Shown here piece by piece: positions 43,429 to 52,008 of a stretch of DNA of 64,000 nucleotides. This DNA is from Oscillospiraceae bacterium (lineage in GTDB: Bacteria; Bacillota; Clostridia; Oscillospirales; Oscillospiraceae): NCBI GenBank assembly GCA_022794215.1, contig JAAWEH010000025.1, positions 1-64,000 on the forward strand, written 5' to 3'. Positions within the stretch are counted from its first letter, which is position 1. Each line of letters starts with the position of its first letter. The notes beneath the pieces are model-generated. The model was not told the origin of the DNA. It made no database searches and was given only the letters and a program-made list of their open reading frames with translations. Made by a program: the position numbers and the translations under genes.

Positions 43429-43477
43429 TTGTTTTTTGCGGGGGAAATATGTTATAATCAATTTGTTATTATCAAAT
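43429..43477 (+). promoter_or_regulatory. Promoter of the amino-sugar PTS operon
   Basis: TTGTTT (43429-43434) and TATAAT (43453-43458) are 18 bases apart. A weak inverted repeat ATTTG/CAAAT (43461-43477) lies at the start site and may be an operator. Confidence 0.55.
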
Positions 43478-43522
43478 AGCTTTCTCTGCATCACTTTTCA
43501 AAAAAGAACAGGAAGTGACAAG

Positions 43523-45139
43523 ATGAAATTAAAGGGAATCGGAGCCGCAGAAGGCATCGCTATCGCAAGGCTTTGGCACATGGAGACCGTGGATCTGTCG
43601 GTGGAGCATCTCACCGGCAGGGATCCGGAGCAGGAGAGCCTGCGCTTTGCAGACGCCCAGCACAAAGCCGCCGACGAGCTCACCGCTCTCTATGAGGACA
43701 CCTTGGCCAAAGACGCTGACGCCGCCATGATCTTTGACATCCACCGAATGATGCTGGAGGATCTGGATTTCTGCGAGGGGGTCTCCGGCCTTGTGGCCTC
43801 GGGCTGCAACGCTGAATGGGCCGTCAAGCAGACCGGGGATATGCTCCACGACATGTTCCTGGCCATTGAGGACGAGACCATGCGGGCCCGGGCCGCCGAC
43901 GTACAGGACGTGTCGGGCCGGCTCATCCGCATTCTCAAGGGTCTCAGCGACGCCCCGCCCATGCCCAAGGAACCCATTGTGGTCTGCAGCGACGATCTGC
44001 TGCCCAGCCAGACGGTGAAGCTGGACAAGCGGTATGTGGTGGGCTGCGTCACCCGGAACGGCTCGGTGACTTCCCACTCTGCGATTCTGGCCCGGAGCAT
44101 GGGCATCGGCTGCATTGTGGGCATGGGAGATGAATTTGACAAGCTGCCCCAGGAGGGCGCCATTGCCATGGACGGACTGACCGGCGAGGTCATCGTCGAC
44201 CCCGACGCCGGGGAGCTTGCCGCCTATGAAAAGAAAAAGGCGGAGTTTGACGAGCAGCGGCTCCTCCTCCAGCACTATAAGAACAGGCAGGCCGTCACCA
44301 AGTCGGGCCATCATGTCCATGTCTGCGCCAACATCGGCAGCGTAAAGGACGCCGAGGACGCCAAAGCCGCCGGGGCCGATGGAGTCGGCCTGTTCCGCAG
44401 CGAGTTCCTCTACCTGGACTCCCCCGACTTCCCCTCTGAGGAGAAGCAGTTTCAAGCCTATAAGAAAGTGCTGGAGCTCTTCTCCCCCAGCCAGGTCATC
44501 GTCCGCACCCTGGATCTGGGCAGCGACAAGCAGGCCCCCTATTTCCACATCCCCCATGAGGAGAACCCCGCCATGGGCTACCGGGCCATCCGGATCTGCC
44601 TGGACCAGCCCGAGATCTTCCGCACCCAGCTTCGGGCCCTCCTCCGGGCTTCGGTCTACGGAAACCTTCATATCATGTTCCCCATGATCACCGGTGTGAC
44701 CCAGGTGATGAAGTCCAAGGAACTGATCAACACACTCAAGGCCGAGCTGAAAGCCGAGGGCCACCCCGTTTCCGACGACATCAAGATCGGCGTTATGATC
44801 GAGACCCCCGCCGCCGTGGTCATGAGCGACGAGCTTGCCAAGCTGGTGGACTTTTTCTCCATCGGCACCAACGACCTCACCCAATACACCCTGGCCGCCG
44901 ACCGGATGAACGCCAAGGTGAGCAACATCTTTAACTCCGAGGATCCTGCCATCCGCCGGATGATTGAAATCACCGCCAAAAACGCCCACGCTGCCGGTAT
45001 CTGGGTGGGCATTTGCGGAGAGGCCGGGGCCAACACCAATCTGACCGCCTTTTTTATGGAAAACAAAATTGATGAGCTCTCCGTGGCTGCGGCCTCCATT
45101 TTGAAGGTTCGCCGCGCGGTCTGTGAAAGTGAGGGGTAA
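43523..45139 (+). CDS. ptsI: PTS enzyme I
   Basis: EI takes phosphate from phosphoenolpyruvate and passes it to HPr. The 538-residue cytoplasmic protein has active-site His185 in SVTSHSAILARSMGI (the usual motif begins GGRTSH), GVGLFRSEFLYL, and the PEP-binding end with IGTNDLTQYTLAADR and GICGEAG. It is somewhat shorter than typical EI (about 570). It leads the nagB-nagA genes, which shows that this EI mainly serves amino-sugar uptake or is the only EI placed here; other copies cannot be excluded. Confidence 0.93.
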   Translation: MKLKGIGAAEGIAIARLWHMETVDLSVEHLTGRDPEQESLRFADAQHKAADELTALYEDTLAKDADAAMIFDIHRMMLEDLDFCEGVSGLVASGCNAEWAVKQTGDMLHDMFLAIEDETMRARAADVQDVSGRLIRILKGLSDAPPMPKEPIVVCSDDLLPSQTVKLDKRYVVGCVTRNGSVTSHSAILARSMGIGCIVGMGDEFDKLPQEGAIAMDGLTGEVIVDPDAGELAAYEKKKAEFDEQRLLLQHYKNRQAVTKSGHHVHVCANIGSVKDAEDAKAAGADGVGLFRSEFLYLDSPDFPSEEKQFQAYKKVLELFSPSQVIVRTLDLGSDKQAPYFHIPHEENPAMGYRAIRICLDQPEIFRTQLRALLRASVYGNLHIMFPMITGVTQVMKSKELINTLKAELKAEGHPVSDDIKIGVMIETPAAVVMSDELAKLVDFFSIGTNDLTQYTLAADRMNAKVSNIFNSEDPAIRRMIEITAKNAHAAGIWVGICGEAGANTNLTAFFMENKIDELSVAAASILKVRRAVCESEG

Positions 45140-45142
45140 CAA

Positions 45143-45865
45143 ATGAGGATCATTCGTGTCAAAGATTATCAACAGATGAGCCGAGCCGCGGCCAACATCA
45201 TCTCCGCCCAGGTCATTCTGGAGCCCAAAAGCGTTCTGGGTCTGGCCACCGGCAGCAGTCCCATCGGTGCCTATCAACAGCTGATCGAGTGGTATAAAAA
45301 GGGGGACGTGGACTTTTCCCAGGTCACCACAGTGAACCTGGACGAGTATGTGGGCCTCACTCCCGACCACGACCAGAGCTACCACTATTTCATGCACCGC
45401 AACTTTTTCGACAGCGTGAATATCGACCCCCAGCGCATCAACATTCCCGACGGCTGCGCCCCGGACATGGCCGCCGAGTGCCTCCGGTACGACGGAGTCC
45501 TTCGGGGCCTGGGGGTGGATCTTCAGCTGCTGGGCCTGGGCAACAACGGCCACATTGGGTTTAATGAGCCCGGCCCCGTCTTCTCCAAGGGCACCCACAT
45601 TGTCACCCTCACCGACAGCACCCGGGAGGCCAACAAGCGTTTCTTCGCCAGTCTGGAGGACGTCCCCAAAACCGCCGTCTCCATGGGCACCTTTGACATC
45701 ATGCAGGCCAAGCGGGTGCTGATGGTTGCCTCAGGCAAGGCCAAGGCCGAGGCGGTGAAGGCCGCCTTCTTCGGCCCCATCACCCCCCAGATGCCCGCCT
45801 CCATCCTCCAGTTCCACCGGGACTTCACTCTGGTAGCCGACGAGGATGCTTTGTCGCTTCTGTAA
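45143..45865 (+). CDS. nagB: Glucosamine-6-phosphate deaminase
   Basis: NagB converts glucosamine-6-phosphate to fructose-6-phosphate and ammonia. The 240-residue enzyme has GLATGSSPIGAYQQL, the catalytic Asp in NLDEYVGL and GLGNNGHIGFNEPG with the catalytic His. It begins three bases after ptsI and precedes nagA by 14 bases. Confidence 0.96.
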   Translation: MRIIRVKDYQQMSRAAANIISAQVILEPKSVLGLATGSSPIGAYQQLIEWYKKGDVDFSQVTTVNLDEYVGLTPDHDQSYHYFMHRNFFDSVNIDPQRINIPDGCAPDMAAECLRYDGVLRGLGVDLQLLGLGNNGHIGFNEPGPVFSKGTHIVTLTDSTREANKRFFASLEDVPKTAVSMGTFDIMQAKRVLMVASGKAKAEAVKAAFFGPITPQMPASILQFHRDFTLVADEDALSLL

Positions 45866-45879
45866 GGGGGCATATCTGT

Positions 45880-47001
45880 ATGGATTTCAAAAATGCCATG
45901 GTTTATACCGAGGATTTCCGCTTCCGGCTGGGCTGCTTCTCCGTGGAGAAGGGCCGCTTCACCAACGTCCTGGGGCAAGAGCGCCCCGAGGCCGTCGACC
46001 TGGAGGGCGCCTATGTGATCCCCGGACTGGTAGACATCCACACCCACGGCAATTCCGGCGCCGACTTCTCCGACGCCGATGAGCCGGGCCTTCGCCGGAT
46101 GGCGGCCTACAACGCCCGCAACGGCGTCACCTCCTTTGCCCCCACCTCCATGACCCTGCCCTACGAGGTGCTCTCCAAAGCCTTTGCCGTGGGGAGAAAG
46201 GTGGCCGACACCCGGGCTCCCGGCGAGGCCCGGGTGGTGGGCATCAACATGGAGGGCCCCTTTTTCTCCGAGAAAAGGAAAGGCGCCCAAAATGCCGCCT
46301 ATCTCCAAAACCCGGATCTCGAGGCCTTCACCGCCCTCAACCAAGCCTGCGGCGGACTGATAAAGCTGGTGGACTTGGCCCCGGAGCTCCCCGGCGCGGC
46401 GGAGTTTGCCAAGCATGTCAGCAAAATCTGCAAGGTCTCCATCGCCCACACCGACTGCACCTATGAGCAGGCGGTGGCCCTGCTGGACGCAGGCGCCTCC
46501 CACCTGACCCATCTCTACAACGCCATGCCCGGCATCCACCACCGAACCCCCGGGCCCATCGGCGCGGGCTCTGAGCGGGAGAAGGTCTACGCCGAGCTGA
46601 TCTGCGACGGCGTTCACATCCATCCCAGCGCGGTGCGGATGGCTTTCCGGCTCTTCCCCGGCCGGATCTGCCTAATCTCCGACTCCATGCGGGCCTGCGG
46701 AATGCCCGAGGGGGAATCGGACCTGGGGGGCCAAAAGGTTTATATCAAAGGCCGGAAGGCAACCCTGGCCGACGGCACCATCGCCGGCTCTGCCACCAAC
46801 CTCTTTGACTGCATGACCACCGCCGTCTCCTTCGGCATCCCCGCCGAGGAAGCCCTCCGCGCCGCCACCTGGAACCCGGCCCATGAGCTGGGTCTGCTGG
46901 AGGAAATTGGCTCCATTCAGAACGGAAAATGGGCCGATTTTGTGGTTTGCGACGGTCATTTCCTGCGAAAAAAGGTGTATATTGGCGGCGAACCTGTTTG
47001 A
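45880..47001 (+). CDS. nagA: N-acetylglucosamine-6-phosphate deacetylase
   Basis: NagA removes acetate from GlcNAc-6-phosphate. The 373-residue amidohydrolase has the metal-site motifs DIHTHGNSGADF and NMEGPFF, SIAHTDCTY, HLYNAMPGIHHR and the catalytic Asp in LISDSMRACGMPEG. It follows nagB in the same operon. Confidence 0.96.
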   Translation: MDFKNAMVYTEDFRFRLGCFSVEKGRFTNVLGQERPEAVDLEGAYVIPGLVDIHTHGNSGADFSDADEPGLRRMAAYNARNGVTSFAPTSMTLPYEVLSKAFAVGRKVADTRAPGEARVVGINMEGPFFSEKRKGAQNAAYLQNPDLEAFTALNQACGGLIKLVDLAPELPGAAEFAKHVSKICKVSIAHTDCTYEQAVALLDAGASHLTHLYNAMPGIHHRTPGPIGAGSEREKVYAELICDGVHIHPSAVRMAFRLFPGRICLISDSMRACGMPEGESDLGGQKVYIKGRKATLADGTIAGSATNLFDCMTTAVSFGIPAEEALRAATWNPAHELGLLEEIGSIQNGKWADFVVCDGHFLRKKVYIGGEPV

Positions 47002-47046
47002 CTTTGTGCGAAACGCCTAATGTGGTTCCAAAGATTTGATAAAATC

Positions 47047-47075
47047 TTGACAAATCGGGCAAATACTGGTATTCT
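47047..47075 (+). promoter_or_regulatory. Internal promoter before the EIIA gene
   Basis: A perfect TTGACA (47047-47052) and TATTCT (47070-47075) are 17 bases apart, about 70 bases before the EIIA start. The PTS transport genes may thus be expressed separately from ptsI-nagBA. Confidence 0.7.
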
Positions 47076-47145
47076 AATCATAGCAAATAAGTCATAATTC
47101 ATAACATTTTATCTATGTACAAAGAGCTGGAAAGGAAGAGTTGAT

Positions 47146-47643
47146 ATGGGTCTGTTCCAAAAGCTGTTTGGCCAGGATGGGAAAGGCTCCGCCATCCAGG
47201 TTTTCGCTCCCGTGGCCGGTCAGGTCGTCCCCATCACCCAGGTCAGCGACCCCACCTTCGGGGAAGAGATCCTGGGCAAGGGGGTTGCCATCAAACCCAC
47301 AGAGGGAAAGGTCTTTGCCCCCTGTGACGCCACGGTGGATCTGATGTTTGACACCGGCCACGCCATCAGCCTGGTCTCCGACAGCGGCGCCGAGATCCTG
47401 ATCCACGTCGGGCTGGACACGGTGGCCCTGAAGGGCCAGCACTATACCATCCACGCCCACAACGGCGACAAGGTGAAAAAAGGGGATCTGCTCATTGAGT
47501 TTGACCCCGAATCCATCGCCGCCGCGGGCTACGACACCATCACCCCCGTGGTCATCTGCAACAGCGGAGACTTTGCCGCCATTCAGACCCATACCGGTCA
47601 AACCGCCGCTCCCGGCGATCTGATCCTCGAGCTTACCAAATAA
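47146..47643 (+). CDS. PTS glucose-family EIIA
   Basis: EIIA relays phosphate from HPr to EIIB. The 165-residue protein is a stand-alone Crr-type domain with VFAPCDATVDLMFDTGHAI and the phosphorylated His87 in ILIHVGLDTVALKG. It pairs with the EIICB downstream, which lacks its own EIIA. Confidence 0.94.
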   Translation: MGLFQKLFGQDGKGSAIQVFAPVAGQVVPITQVSDPTFGEEILGKGVAIKPTEGKVFAPCDATVDLMFDTGHAISLVSDSGAEILIHVGLDTVALKGQHYTIHAHNGDKVKKGDLLIEFDPESIAAAGYDTITPVVICNSGDFAAIQTHTGQTAAPGDLILELTK

Positions 47644-47664
47644 CACTGGAAAGGGTTGATCTCC

Positions 47665-47922
47665 ATGAAAGCGTTTACCTTCGTGATCCAGGATCCCCAG
47701 GGTCTTCACGCCCGTCCCGCCGGTATGCTGGCCAAAACCGCCGCGGGTTACCAGTCCACCATCACCATCAAAGCCCCCGGCGGCGAAGCCGACGCCAAGC
47801 GCCTGATGGCCATTATGCGGCTGGCCGCCAAAGCGGGCATGGAACTCACCGTCTCCTGCGACGGCCCCGATGAGGACGCCGCCGCCGCCGGAATGGAGGC
47901 CTTCCTGAAAGAAAACCTGTAA
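47665..47922 (+). CDS. ptsH: HPr family phosphocarrier protein
   Basis: HPr carries phosphate from EI to EIIA. The 85-residue protein has active-site His15 in GLHARPAG. Residue 46, the Ser that HPr kinase modifies in typical Firmicutes, is Arg here (DAKRLMAIM). So it can transfer phosphate but should not form the Ser-phosphorylated HPr that partners CcpA. It lies between EIIA and EIICB genes; an upstream in-frame TTG is less likely than the ATG at 47665. Confidence 0.93.
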   Translation: MKAFTFVIQDPQGLHARPAGMLAKTAAGYQSTITIKAPGGEADAKRLMAIMRLAAKAGMELTVSCDGPDEDAAAAGMEAFLKENL

Positions 47923-47971
47923 TCCGAAGCACCCCTCCCCCGCCTTTGGTCATACGGTACATAATTGCTCT

Positions 47972-48094
47972 CACAATAGCCCCGGGGCTATTGTGCCCAG
48001 GCGCAAAGCGCCTGGATCGGTTCGGCCTTCTGCCGTTGTGGGCCAGCGGCATAGGTATATATGAGAGAGATCTAAAATCCCGTGCGAGATTTTG
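47972..48094 (+). promoter_or_regulatory. Stem-loop-rich leader before the EIICB gene
   Basis: Several hairpins follow one another: CACAATAGCCCC/GGGGCTATTGTG (47972-47995, a perfect palindrome), CCAGGCGC/GCGCCTGG (47997-48015), a stem around TGCCG/CGGCA (about 48031-48054) and AAAATC/GATTTT (48075-48094). None has a T-tract. They could stabilise mRNA or balance HPr against the membrane component. Confidence 0.45.
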
Positions 48095-48112
48095 TGAGGA
48101 GGAAATTGTGTT

Positions 48113-49624
48113 ATGATGAAAAAACTGCAAAAGCTCGGCAAGGCGCTGATGCTGCCCGTAGCCGTGCTGCCCATCTGCGGTATCCTGATGGGCATTGGCT
48201 ATCTTCTCTGTCCCGCGTACATGATGGGCGCCGAGTGGGCTGCCAGCCTGGGCCACGCCACTTCCGGTCTGGCCTATTCCGTCGGCTTCTTCCTGATCAA
48301 GGCCGGCGGCGCCATCATCGACAACATGGCCATCCTGTTCGCCATCGGCGTGGGCGTGGGCCTTTCCAAGGATAACGACGGCACCGGCGGTTTGGCCGCC
48401 CTGGTCAGTTGGCTGATGATGACCAACCTGATCAAGGCCGCCGGCGACTACGCCCCCGCCCTGACCGCCAACGGGACCTGGGCCGTGGCCTACAGCAAGA
48501 TCGAAAATCCCTTCATCGGCATCCTGGCCGGTGTTATCGGCGCCCTGTGCTACAACAAGTTCAAGAACACCAAGCTGCCTGACTTCCTGGCCTTCTTCTC
48601 CGGCAAGCGGAGCGTGGCCATCGTCACCGGCGTTTTGTCCATTCTTGTCTCCGCGGTGCTCCTGTTTGTCTGGCCCGTCATCTTCGGCGTGCTGGTCACC
48701 ATCGGCTCCGGCATTGCCAAGCTGGACGTGATCGGCGTCGGCCTCTACACCTTCCTGAACCGTCTGCTGATCCCCACCGGCCTCCATCACGCGGTGAACA
48801 ACGTGTTCTGGTTTGACACCATCGGCCTGGGCGACCTGTCCGCCTACTGGAGCGGCCAGAGCGGCATCATCACCAAGGAGCTGATGGGCAACCAGATCTC
48901 CTGGTCCGTGGGCCAGTACATGGCTGGCTTCTTCCCCTGTATGATGTTCGGTATCCCCGGCGCGGCCCTGGCCATGATCAAGAACGCCAAGAGCAGCAAG
49001 AAAAAGTACGCCATCGGCATCGTGGGCTCTGCTGCCATCTGCGCCTTCATCTGCGGCGTCACCGAGCCCTTCGAGTTCGCTTTCATGTTCCTGGCCTTCC
49101 CGCTGTATGTGGTCTATGCCCTGCTCTACGCCATCTTCGCTATGATCACCGTGGCCCTGGGCTTCCGGGCCGGCTTCTGCTTCTCCGCCGGCGCCACCGA
49201 CCTGCTGTTCGGCTGGTCCCTGCCCGCCCACAACAATTACTGGGTCATCGTCCCCATGGGCATCGCGGCCCTCATCATCTTCTTCCTGGTCTTTGACTTC
49301 GCCATCCGCAAGTGGGATCTGAAGACCCCCGGCCGTGAGGACGACGACCAGGACGGCGAGATGGCCATCGAGCTGGCCAACAACGATTATACCGCCATGG
49401 CCAAGGTCATTCTGGAAGGTCTGGGCGGCAAGGACAACGTGGTTGAGCTGGATCACTGCATCACCCGGCTGCGCCTGGAGGTCAAGGACAACCTGCTGGT
49501 GGACGAAAAGAAGATCAAGTCCTCCGGCATCTCCGGCATCATCCGTCCCAGCAAGACCGCCGTTCAGGTCATCGTCGGCCCCAAGGTTCAGTTTGTCTAT
49601 GATGAGATGAAAAAGATGATCTGA
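48113..49624 (+). CDS. nagE: PTS EIICB permease, N-acetylglucosamine/glucose family
   Basis: This 503-residue protein imports and phosphorylates its sugar. The EIIC membrane domain (about 1-410) starts LQKLGKALMLPVAVLPICG and has GLHHAVNNVFWFDT and ITEPFEF-like GVTEPFEFAF. A C-terminal EIIB domain (about 425-503) holds the phosphorylated Cys449 in ELDHCITRLRLEV. The neighbours nagA, nagB, EIIA and HPr make GlcNAc the best substrate; glucose is possible. Two ATGs (48113, 48116) follow AGGAGG. Confidence 0.9.
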   Translation: MMKKLQKLGKALMLPVAVLPICGILMGIGYLLCPAYMMGAEWAASLGHATSGLAYSVGFFLIKAGGAIIDNMAILFAIGVGVGLSKDNDGTGGLAALVSWLMMTNLIKAAGDYAPALTANGTWAVAYSKIENPFIGILAGVIGALCYNKFKNTKLPDFLAFFSGKRSVAIVTGVLSILVSAVLLFVWPVIFGVLVTIGSGIAKLDVIGVGLYTFLNRLLIPTGLHHAVNNVFWFDTIGLGDLSAYWSGQSGIITKELMGNQISWSVGQYMAGFFPCMMFGIPGAALAMIKNAKSSKKKYAIGIVGSAAICAFICGVTEPFEFAFMFLAFPLYVVYALLYAIFAMITVALGFRAGFCFSAGATDLLFGWSLPAHNNYWVIVPMGIAALIIFFLVFDFAIRKWDLKTPGREDDDQDGEMAIELANNDYTAMAKVILEGLGGKDNVVELDHCITRLRLEVKDNLLVDEKKIKSSGISGIIRPSKTAVQVIVGPKVQFVYDEMKKMI

Positions 49625-49670
49625 TCTCTCCCCGCCCGCCTTGCGGCCCACGCTTGGCACAAAAGCAAAT

Positions 49671-49706
49671 AAAAAAGGACCGTCCCCCAGGGGACGGTCC
49701 TTTTTT
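49671..49706. terminator. Terminator of the amino-sugar PTS cluster
   Basis: The arms AAAAAAGGACCGTCCCC and GGGGACGGTCCTTTTTT end with a T-run in both directions and serve convergent genes. Confidence 0.92.
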
Positions 49707-49718
49707 ATAAGAACACTC

Positions 49719-50534
49719 TTATATCCCAACCGTCAGCCGGTGGGTTCGGGAAAAGGTCTCTCCCGGCTCCAGCGGCAGGGTGCCCGGCCGCCCCAACAGG
49801 TCGTGGCCCGGCCCCAAATAGCCCGTCCAGGGCTCAATGCACACAAAATCCGGCACCCCCAGAGCGCTCCAGAGCAGCACGAAGGGAAAGCCCTTTGTCT
49901 CCACCCGCAGGTACTTTCCCGTTCCCTTCTCCTCCACCTGAAGCCATTCCGACTTCAGGCCGGGAAAGCAGATGCTGTCCTTATCAAAGCTATGGTGATC
50001 CAGGGGAAGGCAATCCGCCCCTCCGGGGCCCTCCGGCTTCTCCCAGCGGATGCAGTAATCCTCCAAAGCCTTCCCCGGGGTAAAGGGACAGGCCAACCCC
50101 ACATGGAACCCCAACTGAACCGGCATCGGCCTGTCCGAGCGGTTCACGGCGGTACAGGTGCTCACCAGCACATTGCCCTCCAAAGCATGGCGGGTCTCCA
50201 GGACAAAGGCCCAGGGCCACAGCCGCTCATCCCCCGGCCACTCCAGCCGGAAGGTAAGGCTGTCCGCCGTCCGCTCCGCCAAGGTGTGCTCCAAGTCCCG
50301 GACAAACCCGTGCTGGGGCAGGATTTCATACCGCTTCCCCCCGAACTCATACCAGTTCTCCTCCACCCGGCCGCACCAGGGAAAGCAAATGGGCGCCCGG
50401 CGAGCCCAGTGCTCCTTCTTTCCGTCCCACAAAAGAGAGATCCCGGGCGCCCCTTTTCGCTCCATGGCCTGGAGCTCCGCGCCGCGGCTGGATACGGTAA
50501 GACACAGCCAATCGTTCTCTACAATATAGTCCAT
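49719..50534 (-). CDS. Aldose 1-epimerase family protein
   Basis: Members interconvert alpha and beta anomers of sugars or sugar phosphates. The 271-residue beta-sandwich protein has FPWCGRVEENWYEFGGK, the catalytic His in LPQHGFVRD, GFHVGLACPF and CIEPWTGYLG with the catalytic Glu. It resembles the LacX/YihR-type branch and not the GalM branch. It faces the PTS cluster across a shared terminator but is not co-transcribed. Confidence 0.9.
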   Translation of the reverse strand: MDYIVENDWLCLTVSSRGAELQAMERKGAPGISLLWDGKKEHWARRAPICFPWCGRVEENWYEFGGKRYEILPQHGFVRDLEHTLAERTADSLTFRLEWPGDERLWPWAFVLETRHALEGNVLVSTCTAVNRSDRPMPVQLGFHVGLACPFTPGKALEDYCIRWEKPEGPGGADCLPLDHHSFDKDSICFPGLKSEWLQVEEKGTGKYLRVETKGFPFVLLWSALGVPDFVCIEPWTGYLGPGHDLLGRPGTLPLEPGETFSRTHRLTVGI

Positions 50535-50641
50535 CCTTGCCCCTCCCTTTTCTTTCTCCGGCTTCGGTTTCCTTCTTTTGTTAGTATACCTGATCCCCGC
50601 TCTGAAAACAAGGCCGTCTCATTTCCGTGGGAAAAACCATC

Positions 50642-50671
50642 TTGACAAAGCTCCAAAGGCCGTGGTATAGT
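50642..50671 (+). promoter_or_regulatory. Promoter of the exchanger gene
   Basis: A perfect TTGACA (50642-50647) and TATAGT (50666-50671) are 18 bases apart. The start near 50678 gives a 230-base leader holding the riboswitch. Confidence 0.75.
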
Positions 50672-50687
50672 ACCGTTACGCATTTCC

Positions 50688-50857
50688 TGTGAGGGAGTAG
50701 CAAGCGCGCTTTGCGTGCAGCAAGTCAACAACCCCGGCCTTTGGCCTGGCTTGCTTCAAATTGCGAGACTCATGTATGACCGCAAGGCGATACATGGAGT
50801 CTCTTTTGGGAAAAGATAGACTCAGGTATGGCTTTGCAGCCTGCCTGAGTTTTTTTT
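50688..50857 (+). promoter_or_regulatory. yybP-ykoY (manganese) riboswitch with terminator
   Basis: The aptamer core reads GGGAGTAGC (50693-50701), AAGTCAACAACC (50723-50732) and TTGCGAGACTC (50761-50771), matching the manganese-sensing yybP-ykoY family. P1 would form by TGTGAG (50688-50693) with CTCATG (50769-50774). The 3' part of P1 also lies in GAGACTCATGTAT (50765-50777), which can pair with ATACATGGAGTCTC (50790-50803). The latter can instead pair with AGACTC (50818-50823) and break the terminator ACTCAGG/CCTGAGT with its eight T residues. So ligand binding should turn transcription on. Confidence 0.85.
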
Positions 50858-50906
50858 GTGGGATCTCCCCCGCTCGCCGGGGAGAAAAAGAATGGAGAGA
50901 AGAAAT

Positions 50907-51884
50907 ATGTCTGAGATGCTCGTACCGATCCTCCTGTTTGCCCTGGGCCTGGTCTTTCTCATCAAAGGCGGAGACTGGTTCGTAGACGGCGCCACCGGCA
51001 TCGCTCAGCGCTTCGGCATCCCGGAGCTGCTCATCGGCGCCACCGTGGTCTCCATCGGCACCACCCTGCCGGAGGTCATGGTCTCCGCCACCTCCGCCGT
51101 CAGCGGCCACGGCGAGATCGCCTACGGCAACGCCATCGGCTCCATCATCTGCAATACCGCCCTCATTGCGGCCCTCACCATCGCCATCCGCCCCTCCAAG
51201 GTGAGCCGAAGCAGCCTGGTGACCCCGGTGGCCTTTTTCTTCATCGCCGCCGCAGTGTATCTCTACCGGGCCTATGCCGCCGGCACCTTCACCCGGCTTT
51301 CCGGCTTTGAGCTGCTGGGGATTTTTGTTTTGTATATGGCCCTCACCGTCTATCGGGCGCTCCGGATGCCCAAAGTCCTCCAGTCAGAGAACGAAACCCA
51401 TGCGCAGACCGGCCGGCTTGGGCCCGACCTGCTCCGTCTGGCCGGGGGCGCAGTCCTCATCGCCTTCGGCGCCAGCCTGCTGGTGGACAACGGCACCCTG
51501 ATCGCCCAATCCCTGGGCGTGCCCGAATCGGTGATCGCCCTGACCTTCGTAGCCCTGGGCACCTCCCTGCCGGAGCTGGTCACCGCCGTCACCTCCCTCG
51601 TCAAGGGCCACGGGGCTCTGTCCCTGGGCAACATTGTGGGGGCCAATCTCTTTAATCTGGTCTTGGTCAGCGGCGTGTCGGTGGTTCTCTCCCCCTTCTC
51701 TGTCCCCGACGGAAAGACCATTGCCGGATACAACGCCTCCCTGGTGCTGGATCTGCCGCTGATGCTCTTTGTAATGGCCTTCCTCACCCTCCCCGCCCTG
51801 ATCCGGGGAAAGCTGAGCCGCTGGCAGGGGGTTCTTCTGCTGCTGGTCTATGCCGGCTTTTGTGGGATTCAGTTTTTCCTGTAA
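50907..51884 (+). CDS. CaCA-family cation/sodium exchanger, probably manganese-responsive
   Basis: This 325-residue membrane protein has the two inverted repeats of the YrbG/NCX-type exchangers: GDWFVDGATGIA with TTLPEVMVSATSAVSGHGEI and NAIGSIICNT, then GTSLPELVTAVTSLVKGHGA and NIVGANLFNL. Homologues swap calcium for sodium. Control by a manganese riboswitch suggests it exports Mn2+ or responds to excess Mn2+. About ten helices are visible. The ATG at 50907 follows GGAGAG; an ATG five codons earlier lacks a site. Confidence 0.9.
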   Translation: MSEMLVPILLFALGLVFLIKGGDWFVDGATGIAQRFGIPELLIGATVVSIGTTLPEVMVSATSAVSGHGEIAYGNAIGSIICNTALIAALTIAIRPSKVSRSSLVTPVAFFFIAAAVYLYRAYAAGTFTRLSGFELLGIFVLYMALTVYRALRMPKVLQSENETHAQTGRLGPDLLRLAGGAVLIAFGASLLVDNGTLIAQSLGVPESVIALTFVALGTSLPELVTAVTSLVKGHGALSLGNIVGANLFNLVLVSGVSVVLSPFSVPDGKTIAGYNASLVLDLPLMLFVMAFLTLPALIRGKLSRWQGVLLLLVYAGFCGIQFFL

Positions 51885-51892
51885 TTTGTGTT

Positions 51893-51990
51893 TCCGGTTC
51901 GGCTGCACCGTTTGTTTGACGGCTTCGGTCAAAGCGATCCGCCGCCCGGTTCCTGAAGAACCATTCTTTTCCGAAAGGGAGCCATGGGGC
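51893..51990. repeat. Dispersed intergenic repeat, copy C
   Basis: It shares CTGAAGAACCATTCTTTT with copy B and GCACCGTTTG followed by a GGTC-AAAGCGATCC segment related to copies A and D. On the minus strand the family consensus is GAATGGTTCTTCAG, then GATCG(C)TTTGACCG, then AACGGTGCA. Confidence 0.6.
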
Positions 51991-52008
51991 CATTTATCCC
52001 CAAAGAGT

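Noticed and set aside
43529-45598. Long open frame of 689 codons antisense to ptsI and nagB
   Set aside because: It is a shadow of clear genes with catalytic motifs and has no ribosome binding site.
47846-49729. Open frame of 627 codons antisense to nagE
   Set aside because: Shadow of the EIICB gene; the translated product is Gly/Asp/His-rich without domains.
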